Shown: positions 1 to 9,284, numbered from the stretch's first letter. The stretch: DNA of 64,000 bases from an uncultured Clostridia bacterium (GCA_934631985.1 CAKTYE010000006.1:4073-68072), one strand, 5' to 3'. Numbers and translations: made by a program. Notes: generated by a model not told the origin, from the sequence alone.

Positions 1-129
1 AATGGACTTGCCCAGCGCCCACACGTCTTCATCCTGATAGATCAGGGCAATGACAAGGGACGGAACCATGCAGGCCGCCTCGATCAGCATGATCGCGCCC
101 AGCAAATAGCCTACCAGCTTCCTGTTCAT
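1..129 (-). CDS. trkH: TrkH-type potassium transporter, N-terminal fragment (runs off window)
   Basis: Only the first 43 codons are inside the window. The start MNRKLVGYLLGAIMLIEA, a hydrophobic first membrane segment, followed by a loop with DEDVW, is typical of TrkH/KtrB potassium-translocating subunits. Its ATG overlaps the stop codon of trkA in an ATGA arrangement, so the two are translationally coupled. The pairing with trkA is the main support for the identity. TrkH would form the membrane pore and TrkA the cytosolic nucleotide-binding gate. The C-terminal nine tenths cannot be checked. Confidence 0.8.
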   Translation of the reverse strand, partial: MNRKLVGYLLGAIMLIEAACMVPSLVIALIYQDEDVWALGKSI

Positions 130-1490
130 TTGCGAATGACCTCGTTCAAGTCGCCAATGCCGTTTTCACACACGATAATGACCACGCGGTCCCCCTCCTC
201 GATGTGGTCGTCGCCGAAGGGAACGATGACCTTGCCCTGATGGACGATGACCGCCACCAGCGCGCCCTTGCGGATGTTCAGGTTTTTCAGCGGCACCCCA
301 ATGTAGGAGTCTCCCGCGCGGGCGATGAATTCCAGCGCCTCCACCCGGTCGTTCATCAGCCGGTAAAGCCGCTCCACCTTGGTTCCCTCGCTGTTCACCC
401 GCGCACGGACATAGCGCAGAATGGTCGCACAGGTGATAGACTTGGGGCTGACGATGCTTTCCAGCCCCATGCCGCTGATGATGTCCGCATAGGCCACGCG
501 GTTGTTTTTGACAATGACCTTCGGCACCCCCTGCTTCACAGCGAAAAGTCCCGTCATCAGGTTCTCCTCGTCCCGGTCGCACAGAGCCACAAAAGCGTCC
601 ATCTGATCCAGGCCCTCCTGCTCCAGCAGCTCCTGGTCCGTGCCGTCGCCTAGGATGACGTTCACATGGGGCAGCTGCTCGCTCAGGTCCTCAGCCTTGT
701 CGGGCTTGATCTCAATCATGGCGACATGCAGGCCCGCGGGGACAATCATCTTCGCCAGGTAATAGCTGATGCGTCCGCCGCCCAGCAGCATGACGTTTTT
801 AATGCGCAGGGAATGCTTGCCCAAAAAGCGGAAATAGTTGGTGATGGTCACCATTTCGCCCGCCACATGCACCCGGTCCCCGGGCTGAATGACGAAATCG
901 CCGTTGGGGATAATGACCTCGCCCCCGCGCTCCACCGCTGCGTACAGCACCCGGGGAATGCCCGGCAGGTGGCTGCTCAGGCTGCGCATGGGGCAGCCCA
1001 CCACCACGTCCCTTTCCTGGGCGCGAAACTCCACCATTTCCACCTGCCCCTTGGCAAAGGACTCGATGTTGTTGGCGAAGGGGAAACGCAGCAGGCGGCT
1101 GATCTCCAGCGCCGTGGCCCGCTCCGGGTTGATGGTGTTGTCGATGGCAATCTCCTTTTGCAGCAGGGCGATGCTCTCGTTGTATTCCGGGTCGCGGATG
1201 CGCGCCATGGTATAGCGCGCCCCCAGCCGCTTGCCCAGCAGGCAGCACAGCATGTTCGTTTCATCGCTGGCGGTGGTGGCAATCAGGAAATCCGCCTTGT
1301 CCACCCCTGCGTCAATCAGCGTCTTGGCATTCGCGCCGTTGCCCCGTACACACAGCACGTCCAGCGTATCCTGGCTGCGCTGCAAAACCTCCTCGCTGCG
1401 GTCGATAATGACCACGTCGTGTCCTTCACGGGTCAGCTGCTCCGCCAGGGTGTAGCCCACCTTGCCATCGCCTACTACAAGAATCCGCAT
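126..1490 (-). CDS. trkA: Trk system potassium uptake regulatory protein TrkA
   Basis: A 454-residue cytosolic regulator of K+ uptake. It has two tandem RCK modules: an N-terminal Rossmann fold starting MRILVVGDGKVGYTLAEQ (glycine motif GDGKVG) with TrkA-C, and a second Rossmann fold starting NVMLLGGGRISYYLA near residue 225, with a second TrkA-C domain. This two-repeat layout and length match the TrkA family. An upstream in-frame ATG would add seven residues, but a GGAGGA site sits just before the chosen ATG, which also begins exactly at the conserved MRILVVG motif. It overlaps trkH downstream and should gate that channel in response to NAD(H) or ATP/ADP. Confidence 0.93.
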   Translation of the reverse strand: MRILVVGDGKVGYTLAEQLTREGHDVVIIDRSEEVLQRSQDTLDVLCVRGNGANAKTLIDAGVDKADFLIATTASDETNMLCCLLGKRLGARYTMARIRDPEYNESIALLQKEIAIDNTINPERATALEISRLLRFPFANNIESFAKGQVEMVEFRAQERDVVVGCPMRSLSSHLPGIPRVLYAAVERGGEVIIPNGDFVIQPGDRVHVAGEMVTITNYFRFLGKHSLRIKNVMLLGGGRISYYLAKMIVPAGLHVAMIEIKPDKAEDLSEQLPHVNVILGDGTDQELLEQEGLDQMDAFVALCDRDEENLMTGLFAVKQGVPKVIVKNNRVAYADIISGMGLESIVSPKSITCATILRYVRARVNSEGTKVERLYRLMNDRVEALEFIARAGDSYIGVPLKNLNIRKGALVAVIVHQGKVIVPFGDDHIEEGDRVVIIVCENGIGDLNEVIRK

Positions 1491-1532
1491 ATCTTCCTCC
1501 ATGCTTCGCATTCCAACTGCGAAAACGCATTT

Positions 1533-1541
1533 ATTCTAGCA
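1533..1541 (-). promoter_or_regulatory. Putative extended -10 promoter of trkAH
   Basis: On the minus strand TGC-TAGAAT forms an extended -10 element about 40 nt before the trkA start. No convincing -35 is visible. Confidence 0.4.
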
Positions 1542-1605
1542 CAGTCGGGGCCAAAAGGGAACACCCGGGAAAAGATGGCGGCTGCTTCGCATGCACACCC
1601 ACATC

Positions 1606-1640
1606 AAAAGGGCCGTGAACGCCTCGCTCACGGCCCCGTT
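1606..1640 (-). terminator. Intrinsic terminator of lacZ
   Basis: On the minus strand a nine-base-pair GC-rich stem (GGGCCGTGA/TCACGGCCC) is followed by TTTTG. It lies about a dozen bases past the lacZ stop codon and separates it from trkA. Confidence 0.8.
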
Positions 1641-1652
1641 TGATGCTATTTT

Positions 1653-4600
1653 TTACTTGACCTTCAGCCGGAAGCTGAGCTTCAGTGGCTGATCCGCAGG
1701 AATGCAAAACTCCGGATGCACGGGCGCACCCCAGCTGTCATCGCCGCCCACGCCCTTGCGCTTCAGAGCAATATCCAGCACAGTGCGGCTGGGCGCCTGC
1801 AGCTCGTCATAGTGACCGGCGGCCTCCAGCTGCTCGGCTGTCCAGGGCAGCACGCTGATCTCCAGCGGCGTGTCGATGGCCTCCACCACCACGCCCGCGC
1901 CCTGATCGTCCGTAACGGACAGGGTACGCACCCCCATGCGGTTGCCGCATTCCTGCGGCTTCATGTAGGGAACCAGATTATCCTGCACCTCATAATGGAA
2001 GCGTCCCAGCACACCGCCGGAGCAGCGATCTGCATAGGTCTCCATGGGGCCAACGCCATAGTAATCCACATGCGTCAGGGAAGCATCCAGCAGGAAGGAC
2101 AGGCCGAAAGCAGGCAGGTCACTCTGCCCCGGCGCTCCGGGGAAGTCCAGCGTCACCTTCACGCTGTCCGCTTCCTCGCAGACATAGGTCACATGCAGGT
2201 CGCAGCCCGGCAGCAGCGGATGGCTGTAGCGTACCACCAGCGTCAGCTGCTTCTCCTGCACGTCCACCTTTTCAATTTCGGTGAAGGCATGCTCGCTCAG
2301 CACATGCCAGATGGCCTGGCGGCAGCTGTCGCGGTTGCCCTGATCGTTGTCGGTGGGAGCGCGGAACAGACTCAGCTTTGGCGGCTGAAGCAGCATTTCC
2401 TTGCCTGCGGCGTTTTTCAGGGAGGTCAGGCCGCAGCGGGCCAGCGTGAACAGTGCGCTCAGCTTTTCGTTGTGCATGCCCACGTTGAAGCTGCCGCGCA
2501 CCAGTCCCCTGGCGCTGGGTGCCTGGGGCAAGGGCGCGTCCCCCGAACGCAGCAGCGTCTGGCCCACGGCGACCTCGTCCTCCCGGTGGAAGAACGTGCC
2601 GTCCGTCTTGGCGACCAGGCGGCAGGTAAGCGTCACATCGCCCTCATCCTCGGGAATTTCCAGCGGCAGCTCCACATGCGCCGTCTCGTCCGGGGCAATG
2701 TGCGGCAGCGTCGCCAGGCCGCTGTCCATCACCTCGCCGTTCAGCTCGGTGGACCAGGCCAGCAGGAGATCGTCCAGCGACTCAAACAGACGGCGGTTGC
2801 GGATGGTCACACCCGTTTCATCGGGCTGCAAATTCGCAGGCTGGAACAGGAATTTGACCTCCTGCATTTTGGGCGTAAGGCTGCGATCCGCCAGCACAAT
2901 GCCGTTGCCGATAAAGTTGTAGTCCGTGGGCCGCTCGCCGAAGTCCCCGCCATAGGCAATGCGTTCGCTGCCGTTGGGCGCCTTGATGCGCAGGCCCTGA
3001 TCCACCCAGTCCCAGATAAAGCCGCCCTGATACATGGGATACTTATCCTCGAGGGCGCTGTACAGGTGCATGCCGCCCAGGGAGTTGCCCATGGCGTGAA
3101 TGTATTCACAGTTGATGAAGGGCTTCTGCGGATCGTTTTGCAGATACTGCTCGATCTCCGCAGGCTTGCAGTACATGCGGCTGTACACATCAGAGGTGCC
3201 GGGATACCGCTGATCCCAGGTGATGCCCTCGTAATGGATCACCCGGCTGGGGTCGCGATGGCGCAGCGTCTCGGAAAGGTCAAACAAGTCCTTGCCGCCG
3301 AAGCTCTCGTTGCCGCAGCTCCAAATGAGGATGCTGGCGTGGTTCTTATCCCGCTCCAGCATGTTCAGGCCGCGATCCACCACTGCATCACGCCACTCGG
3401 GATGATTGCCGGGCAGCGCCTCGGCATAGCCAACCTTATCCGCACCGGGATAGCCCCAGGTGCCGTGGGTCTCAAGGTTTGTTTCGTCAATCAGGTAAAT
3501 GCCGTAGCGGTCGCACAGCCTGTACCAGCGGGAATCGTTGGGATAGTGGCAGGTGCGCACAGCATTGATGTGGTGGCGCTTCATAAGGGTAATGTCCTGC
3601 ATCATATCCGCTTCGGTCAATACGCGCCCCCGCTCCCGATGGAATTCATGCCGGTTCACGCCATGGAACACAATGCGCTTGCCGTTGAGCAGCATGAGCT
3701 TGTCCTTGATCTCAAACCGGCGGAAGCCCACCTCTGTCACGGCGACCTCGTACACTGCGCCCGCCGCGTCCGACAGGGTGAGGGTCAGGGTATACAGGTG
3801 CGGCGTTTCACCGTTCCACAGCAGCGGATGTTCCACCGGGAAGTTCAGCGCCGTCTGCGCCTGCGCAGGACAGGTATGCTGAAGCACCTGCCGCCCGTCC
3901 GGGGCCGTCATGGTCACCGTCAGCGCCGCGCCGCTTTCCGGCAGGCGCAGCTCCGCTTCCAGCTCCAGCCTGGCCTGGGTAAAATCATCGTTCAGGGGCG
4001 TATGCACAAACAGGTCCGTCACATGGGCCTTCGGCTCAAAGGTCAGCGTCACATCCCGGAAAATGCCGGAAAAACGCCAGAAGTCCTGATCGTTCAGCCA
4101 GCTTCCGGAGCAGCGCTGGAAGCACGCCACGCACAAGCGGTTTTCCCCGGCGTGAGCAATACCGCTCACGTCATAATGGGCCGAGGTGAAGCAGTCCTCG
4201 CCATAGCCCACGAATTTTCCGTTCAGCCAGATGGCAGCGGCGGCCTCCACGCCCTCCATGGTCAGCACCACGCGGCTGGCAGCCTCGGCTGCCGTCAGGC
4301 TGAAACGCTTTACATAGCAGCCCACGGTGTTATGCTCCCGGGGCGTTTCACCGATCGCCAACTGCTCCAGGCCATCCCAGGGATACTGGGTGTTGACATA
4401 CTGCACCCGTCCGTAGCCCTGCAATTCCAGATGCCCAGGCACCTGCACGGTATCGAAGGCCGCGTCGTCGAAGCCCTCGCGCCAGAAATCCAGCGGCGCA
4501 GCCTCCGGGTTCGGGGCAAAGCGCAGCCGCCACGCGCCGCGCAGGCTCTTTTTCAGCGAGCTTGCCTTCTGATGCGCCTCCGCCGTGCTGGCAAAGATGG

Positions 4601-4685
4601 CATGGTCAGAAAACGGACGCAGGCGATTGACCGCAAAGACCCGCGGGTCCGCCAGCCATTCCAGAGAAAACCGTTCGGCGTTCAT
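1653..4685 (-). CDS. lacZ: Beta-galactosidase, glycoside hydrolase family 2
   Basis: A 1010-residue enzyme hydrolysing lactose and other beta-galactosides. The length is close to E. coli LacZ (about 1023). Order: jelly-roll sugar-binding domain, Ig-like domains, TIM barrel, C-terminal beta-gal small-chain domain. The acid/base glutamate lies in CGNESFGG (about residue 457) and the nucleophile in NCEYIHAMGNS (about 526). It has no signal peptide, so it is cytoplasmic. The frame stays open further upstream into CRISPR repeats. MNAERF is chosen because GGAGG lies 8 nt before it and the promoter lies just outside. It is monocistronic with its own promoter and terminator. No lactose permease or regulator is adjacent; galE and galM lie elsewhere in the window. 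Confidence 0.95.
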   Translation of the reverse strand: MNAERFSLEWLADPRVFAVNRLRPFSDHAIFASTAEAHQKASSLKKSLRGAWRLRFAPNPEAAPLDFWREGFDDAAFDTVQVPGHLELQGYGRVQYVNTQYPWDGLEQLAIGETPREHNTVGCYVKRFSLTAAEAASRVVLTMEGVEAAAAIWLNGKFVGYGEDCFTSAHYDVSGIAHAGENRLCVACFQRCSGSWLNDQDFWRFSGIFRDVTLTFEPKAHVTDLFVHTPLNDDFTQARLELEAELRLPESGAALTVTMTAPDGRQVLQHTCPAQAQTALNFPVEHPLLWNGETPHLYTLTLTLSDAAGAVYEVAVTEVGFRRFEIKDKLMLLNGKRIVFHGVNRHEFHRERGRVLTEADMMQDITLMKRHHINAVRTCHYPNDSRWYRLCDRYGIYLIDETNLETHGTWGYPGADKVGYAEALPGNHPEWRDAVVDRGLNMLERDKNHASILIWSCGNESFGGKDLFDLSETLRHRDPSRVIHYEGITWDQRYPGTSDVYSRMYCKPAEIEQYLQNDPQKPFINCEYIHAMGNSLGGMHLYSALEDKYPMYQGGFIWDWVDQGLRIKAPNGSERIAYGGDFGERPTDYNFIGNGIVLADRSLTPKMQEVKFLFQPANLQPDETGVTIRNRRLFESLDDLLLAWSTELNGEVMDSGLATLPHIAPDETAHVELPLEIPEDEGDVTLTCRLVAKTDGTFFHREDEVAVGQTLLRSGDAPLPQAPSARGLVRGSFNVGMHNEKLSALFTLARCGLTSLKNAAGKEMLLQPPKLSLFRAPTDNDQGNRDSCRQAIWHVLSEHAFTEIEKVDVQEKQLTLVVRYSHPLLPGCDLHVTYVCEEADSVKVTLDFPGAPGQSDLPAFGLSFLLDASLTHVDYYGVGPMETYADRCSGGVLGRFHYEVQDNLVPYMKPQECGNRMGVRTLSVTDDQGAGVVVEAIDTPLEISVLPWTAEQLEAAGHYDELQAPSRTVLDIALKRKGVGGDDSWGAPVHPEFCIPADQPLKLSFRLKVK

Positions 4686-4737
4686 CTCATTTACCTCCCT
4701 GGGGAATGTCCCCCGATTGTGAAACGTATCTGGGTGT

Positions 4738-4766
4738 ATTGTACCGTATGAGGCGGGGTTTGTAAA
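4738..4766 (-). promoter_or_regulatory. Vegetative promoter of lacZ
   Basis: TTTACA, 17-nt spacer, TACAAT on the minus strand, with the start codon about 50 nt downstream. It lies between the CRISPR array and lacZ, so lacZ does not depend on transcription from the cas side. Confidence 0.75.
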
Positions 4767-4816
4767 TGAGGGAAATTTGCGAAAAAAGGGTGGGGGATTG
4801 GGGAAGCTTGTCGATG

Positions 4817-5026
4817 GGATTACCCCCGCACACGCGGGGAAAGCCATGTACAGTCCGAGTAGACCTCCTCGAAATCGGGATCACCCCCGCCTACGCGGGG
4901 AAAACGTCTGCGATTTTGTGGCGACTCATCCAAACCAGGGATCACCCCCGCCGTGCGGTGAAAACTCGTTCAGCGGCTTTGTGTCAAACCAGCGCACAGG
5001 ATCACCCCCGCTCGTGCGGGGAAGCC
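4817..5026 (-). CRISPR. Short degenerate type I-E CRISPR array (4 repeats, 3 spacers)
   Basis: Four 28-nt repeats start at 4817, 4878, 4939 and 4999, a period of 61, 61 and 60, giving spacers of about 33, 33 and 32 nt as expected for type I-E. The second copy is closest to the usual consensus (GGATCACCCCCGC, short loop, GCGGGGAAAAC). The others each carry changes in the stem or the tail, and the third also has a shortened stem. The palindrome CCCCGC/GCGGGG and the neighbouring cas6e support the class. By analogy with E. coli the array would be read from the minus strand, like the cas genes, with the leader end towards 5026. No cas1, cas2 or cas3 is present, so it cannot acquire spacers. Confidence 0.92.
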
Positions 5027-5068
5027 ACTAATCCCTTCCAGCAATTCCAACGCTTTCCGCATTGCCGC

Positions 5069-5176
5069 TCAGCGAATTGCTTTCAGTTTCTCAAGCACGC
5101 TGTAAGTCAGGCGGCAGTCCGCCAGGGCGCGGTGCGTCTGCGGCTCGTTCAGGTAAAAGTGTGTCCTATCTGCCAT
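5069..5176 (-). pseudogene. Fragment resembling the C-terminus of a DnaQ-like exonuclease (possible Cas2-DnaQ relic)
   Basis: A 35-codon frame beginning 15 nt past the cas6e stop. It contains HRALADCRLTYSVLEKL, which looks like the last motif of DEDDh exonucleases (His, then Asp five residues later, then a helix). In some type I-E loci cas2 is fused to such a DnaQ domain and follows cas6e and cas1. The position fits a relic in which cas1 and most of cas2-dnaQ were deleted. The ATG may simply be internal. The exonuclease likeness is seen in the sequence; the Cas2 link is inference. Confidence 0.5.
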
Positions 5177-5191
5177 GGTCACAGCCTTCTT

Positions 5192-5848
5192 TCAGGGCCG
5201 CACCACTGTCAGCAGCCCCAGCCCGTAGGCCTTGCCGCGTCCGATGCCGCCTGTCAGCGCTTCGCGGAACTTTGCTGCATCCGTCACGGTCAGCAGGCCT
5301 TCGTAGGTCACGCCCAGCAGCTTGACCTGCTCCCCCGTCTTTTTAGTGAAGGTGTACCACTGGTTGCGTTTCATGCCAAAGGTGTCCTCCGTCACCGCAA
5401 AGCCGTGTACCTCGCCCTGATGGATGAGCCAGTCCGTCTGTGTTTTCGGCTCCCGCTTTCCCGGCAGCAGCTTGTCGGGCCTGCGTATCAGCGTACAGGC
5501 ATGCACCTTGCCGCGCGCATTTTCCGTGCAGGAGCTGTAGGTCGGATTTCCGTGCAAGCGGAACTGCCAGACCGAGCCGGGGGTCATGCGTTCCAGCAGG
5601 GGTGTGTAATCCCGGGTCTCGGGCGCTTCCCCTGTGCCGAACTGCGCCACAAGGTGCGACAACTCCGGCCTTTCCGCGCTGAGCAGCAGCAGATAGTACT
5701 GCCCGCCCAGCGTGTCCAGCCGCCAGAGGGCGCGGCTCGTCCGCGGCTCAAAGGACTGCTCCACCGCGCCGTGCAGCATGGAAGGATTTTGCAGCGCCAG
5801 CATGGTATCCCGCCGGGTCATGTCCAGCGCAACTCTTGATAAATACAT
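5192..5848 (-). CDS. cas6e: CRISPR RNA endonuclease Cas6e (CasE)
   Basis: A 218-residue protein matching the type I-E crRNA-processing enzyme over its full length. It starts MYLSRVALD, has the conserved histidine in LHGAVEQSF (about residue 27, the catalytic His of the family), RGKVHACTLIRR in the middle, and ends with a glycine-rich IGRGKAYGLGLLTV loop that binds the repeat hairpin. It would cut the 3' side of the repeat stem and stay bound to the crRNA. A purine-rich site (GAGGTGAG) precedes the ATG. It looks intact although its partners are missing or broken. Confidence 0.93.
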   Translation of the reverse strand: MYLSRVALDMTRRDTMLALQNPSMLHGAVEQSFEPRTSRALWRLDTLGGQYYLLLLSAERPELSHLVAQFGTGEAPETRDYTPLLERMTPGSVWQFRLHGNPTYSSCTENARGKVHACTLIRRPDKLLPGKREPKTQTDWLIHQGEVHGFAVTEDTFGMKRNQWYTFTKKTGEQVKLLGVTYEGLLTVTDAAKFREALTGGIGRGKAYGLGLLTVVRP

Positions 5849-5852
5849 CGGC

Positions 5853-6233
<381 letters not shown>

Positions 6234-6334
6234 TTAGAACCATTCCTATTTTTATTAAGCCTTTTCGCGCTGTGAGCAAAAAAATTTACAGAACGTCACG
6301 TGCTGTCTTTGGGCCCGCGGCATCCTGTAGAATT

Positions 6335-6409
6335 TTATACCCCCCACACGCAGGGAACCTATACGCACCCATTTCTTCGTCGGATCACCTCTGCTACCGC
6401 AGAGCTACA
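6335..6409. repeat. Two decayed CRISPR-like repeats upstream of the cas remnants
   Basis: The unit at 6382 begins GGATCACCTCTGC and closes with GCAGAG; its stem is CTCTGC/GCAGAG instead of CCCCGC/GCGGGG. A weaker unit near 6335 reads TATACCCCCCACACGCAGGG. Their spacing is 47 nt, not 61, so this is not an intact array. The rest of 6233-6660 is AT-richer and shows no cas7, cse1, cse2 or cas3 remnant. Confidence 0.5.
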
Positions 6410-6660
6410 AATGGGCGAGGGTATCTTAACACGCATTCGTGAACACTGTCTATGACAGAGCTAGCGTTTTGCAGCACCGCAGCATTTCTCTTTTCGCTTA
6501 CTGCATCAAGCGATGCAAAAAATGTATACTAAGAGCTCAGCAGGGTTCATATTTACGCAAAACGCAAGTATTCCATGCACCCCCCTTATCAATCGTCTCG
6601 CATGCTCATGCAATTGCATTGAATAATCATGTAAATTTTATCGTCTTTTTCTCCCCTTCC

Positions 6661-6689
6661 TTGACATGTCCCCCGCAGAATGGTATCAT
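6661..6689 (+). promoter_or_regulatory. Strong vegetative promoter of the sugar transferase
   Basis: TTGACA, 17-nt spacer, TATCAT. The expected start of transcription near 6696 excludes the upstream in-frame start codons of the following gene. Confidence 0.85.
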
Positions 6690-6723
6690 GTTTTTACATG
6701 TAACGGAAGGAAGGCTGCCTGTC

Positions 6724-8133
6724 ATGGAGCGACTGCTACGGCGGTTGAAGCGGCACAGGTCAACCCTGCTGCTCAGCTTTTTCCGCCTTCTGACCTATGG
6801 ATGCCTGACGGCCCTCTTCTTCGGCCTGATGTCCATCCATAACTGGTATCTGCTGCATCCCTCCCGGACGCTGGCAACCACCGCGCTGACCTTTGGCACC
6901 ATGATTCTGGTGATGAATGCCGTCTACGGCGGCTATGCCGTGGGCAAGCGCAAAAGCAAGCCCGTGATTTCCTCCATGTCCCTGGCGATCCTCGCCACGG
7001 ACACGGTGACGTATCTGCAATTGCAGATCATGAACGTCAACGACAACAACAACAGCCATCTGCGGCTGTTCGGCCCGGACTTTCCACTGCTGCTGCTGTG
7101 CATGCTGCTGCAGGTCATCGTCATCATCTTCTGGGTGCGGCTGGGCAGCAACATGTATTTCAGCATCACGCCGCCCAGCGAGTGCCTGCTCGTGCTGGGT
7201 TCACCTGCGGAGGAAGCACTGCTGCGGCGCAGAATGAACGTCTACCGCCTGCAATGGCATGTGGCGGACGCGGCGCTGTACAACGACCCCAGCCTGCCGG
7301 AAAAGCTCGCCGGGGTGGAGACGGTGGTGCTGGGCAGCGTCCCGGGCGCCTGCAGAAACAATCTGCTGCGGGACTGCTACGCCGCGCAGAAAAATGTGCT
7401 GTGCTATGCCGCGCTGGAGGACATCATGGTCAGCAACGGCAAGCAGCTCATCCTTGACGACGCGCCCTTTCTGGAGATCACTGCGTCCCACATGACGCTG
7501 TATCAGCGGGTGGTGAAGCGGCTGGGCGATCTGCTTGTCTCTGGGCTGGGGCTGCTGGTTCTCAGCCCTCTGCTAGGGATCATCGCCCTGTGCATTCATT
7601 TGGAGGACGGCGGCCCGGTGATCTTCCGTCAGCAGCGGGTAACGCTTCGCGGACGCATTTTCACCATTTACAAATTCCGCACCATGCGCGTGGATGCCTG
7701 CGCTCAGGCGCATCAGGTGTCCGCCACGCAGGGCGATCCCCGCATTACCCGGGTGGGCCAGGTGCTGCGGCGCTGCCGTCTGGACGAGCTGCCCCAGCTG
7801 GTCAACATTTTCCGCGGCGACATGACGCTGGTCGGCCCGCGTCCCGAAATGGTAGAAAACGTGGAAAAGTACAAGGCGCAGTATCCCGACTTTGTGTACC
7901 GGGAGAAGATGAAGGCCGGTCTGACCGGCTATGCGCAGATCGAAGGCAAGTACAACACCACCCCCGAGGACAAGCTAATGCTTGACCTGATGTACATCGA
8001 GAGCTTTTCCATCTGGCTGGACGTGAAGCTGCTTTTCCGCACCCTGACGGTGTTTTTCAAGTCGGACAGCACCGAGGGCTTTGCAGCTGCGCCGAAGGAG
8101 GACACAGAGGAACATAAGGATCTTTCGGCGTAA
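6724..8133 (+). CDS. Polyprenyl-phosphate sugar-1-phosphate transferase (exopolysaccharide initiation)
   Basis: A 469-residue membrane protein of the bacterial sugar transferase family (WcaJ/CpsE/WbaP type), which moves a sugar phosphate from a nucleotide sugar to undecaprenyl phosphate to start a polysaccharide. About four N-terminal membrane segments come first, then a soluble middle region. From residue ~260 comes the catalytic domain: KRLGDLLVSGLGLLVLSPLL, FRQQRV, YKFRTMR, RCRLDELPQLVNIF and DMTLVGPRPEM. The chosen ATG follows GGAAGGAAGG and the promoter. The sugar cannot be deduced. The nucleotidyltransferase and galE downstream suggest a shared nucleotide-sugar supply. Confidence 0.88.
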   Translation: MERLLRRLKRHRSTLLLSFFRLLTYGCLTALFFGLMSIHNWYLLHPSRTLATTALTFGTMILVMNAVYGGYAVGKRKSKPVISSMSLAILATDTVTYLQLQIMNVNDNNNSHLRLFGPDFPLLLLCMLLQVIVIIFWVRLGSNMYFSITPPSECLLVLGSPAEEALLRRRMNVYRLQWHVADAALYNDPSLPEKLAGVETVVLGSVPGACRNNLLRDCYAAQKNVLCYAALEDIMVSNGKQLILDDAPFLEITASHMTLYQRVVKRLGDLLVSGLGLLVLSPLLGIIALCIHLEDGGPVIFRQQRVTLRGRIFTIYKFRTMRVDACAQAHQVSATQGDPRITRVGQVLRRCRLDELPQLVNIFRGDMTLVGPRPEMVENVEKYKAQYPDFVYREKMKAGLTGYAQIEGKYNTTPEDKLMLDLMYIESFSIWLDVKLLFRTLTVFFKSDSTEGFAAAPKEDTEEHKDLSA

Positions 8134-8170
8134 GACGGCGGATTCATGCGAAGTACAGGATATTCCAACG

Positions 8171-8220
8171 GGGAGTTTATCTTCCACCATCCGCCTTCTG
8201 CGGAAGAAGGCAAGGTATAA
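8171..8220 (+). repeat. Partial copy of intergenic hairpin repeat (family B)
   Basis: Carries GGGAGTTTATCTTCCACCA followed by CCTTCTGCGGAAGAAGG, matching parts of the fuller copies near 40.8 kb and 56.4 kb. The 240 bp between the flanking genes holds nothing else recognisable. Confidence 0.6.
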
Positions 8221-8375
8221 GTCCTGCACTGTGACGGCGGCACCAGCTCCACAGTGGGAAGCTGGCAGGTGCAGGGCTGACTACGGACAGACGCTTTTTG
8301 AGAGTATCCGCGCCCTTGTTTATCCCGCACATTCCCTTTTTTCATAAATTTCCATTCAAAGGAGGATATTGAACA

Positions 8376-9284
8376 ATGAAGAAAACCTTGCTCATCATGG
8401 CGGCAGGCCTCGGCTCCCGCTACGGCGGCGGCGGCACCAAGCAGGTGGATCATATGGGTCCGAACGGCGAAATTCTGATGGAGTATTCCATTTACGACGC
8501 CATGGAAGCAGGCTTCAACAAGGTGGTTTTCGTCATCAAACGCAGCATGGAGGCATCCTTCCGGGCGCAGGTAGGCGATAAGATCGCCGCCAAGGTGGAA
8601 GCGCACTACGCCTTCCAGGAATACGACAGCCTGCCCACAGGCTTCACGCCCCCCGAGGGCCGCACCAAGCCCTATGGCACGGTGCATGCGGTGCTGTGCG
8701 CCAAGGACCTTATTCAGGAACCCTTCGCGGTCATCAACGCGGATGATTACTACGGCAAGGACGCTTTCGTTGCCATGTCCGCATCGCTGGACAAGCTGGC
8801 GACTCGGGATGCGCATGCGTCCATGGTGGCGTATTACCTGTGCAACACCGTATCCGAAAACGGCGATGTGACCCGCGGCGTATGCGAAAAGAGCGCCTCC
8901 AACCACCTGGTGAAGGTCACGGAAACCTACGGCATCAAGCCCTGCGCCGACGGCACTATCCGCAGCTTTGAGAGCAGCGAGGATGGCATTGTGCTGGATC
9001 GGAACGCGCTGGTGTCCATGAACTTCTGGGGCTTCACCCCCTGGTTCTTCACCCAGGCGGAGACGGCGCTGGCGGCGTTCCTGGCTGGCCCCGGCGATCC
9101 CATGAAGAAGGAATATCCCCTGCCCCAGCTGGTGGACGCGCTGATGCGCGAGCAGGGCCTGAAGGTGGATGTGCTGTCCACCCGCGCGGTGTGGTTCGGC
9201 GTGACCAACCCGCAAGACAAGCCCGTGGTGCAGCAGGAGCTGCGCAAGCTGCATGCGGCGGGTGCTTACCCGGCGGCGCTGTAA
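8376..9284 (+). CDS. Sugar-nucleotidyltransferase-like protein (NTP_transferase fold)
   Basis: A 302-residue cytosolic protein with the nucleotide-binding signature LLIMAAGLGSRYGGGGTKQ at the N-terminus and a metal-binding VINADDYYGKDAF near residue 120, as in nucleotidyltransferases that join an NTP to a sugar phosphate. The loop is GGGGTKQ rather than the usual PKP of glucose-1-phosphate enzymes, so the substrate is uncertain. The start follows AAAGGAGG. It lies just before galE and just after a polysaccharide-initiating transferase, which favours a role in nucleotide-sugar supply. Confidence 0.75.
   Translation: MKKTLLIMAAGLGSRYGGGGTKQVDHMGPNGEILMEYSIYDAMEAGFNKVVFVIKRSMEASFRAQVGDKIAAKVEAHYAFQEYDSLPTGFTPPEGRTKPYGTVHAVLCAKDLIQEPFAVINADDYYGKDAFVAMSASLDKLATRDAHASMVAYYLCNTVSENGDVTRGVCEKSASNHLVKVTETYGIKPCADGTIRSFESSEDGIVLDRNALVSMNFWGFTPWFFTQAETALAAFLAGPGDPMKKEYPLPQLVDALMREQGLKVDVLSTRAVWFGVTNPQDKPVVQQELRKLHAAGAYPAAL

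Noticed and set aside
1716..4751. Very long plus-strand open frame (about 1000 codons) opposite lacZ
   Set aside because: It is the antisense of a clear beta-galactosidase gene. High GC and codon bias leave long stop-free antisense frames throughout this window; the protein has the His/Gln/Arg-rich look of such shadows.
4766..5839. Plus-strand frame translating through the CRISPR repeats
   Set aside because: It reads repeats and the antisense of cas6e; peptides such as ITPAHAGK and ITPAYAGKT are translated repeat units.
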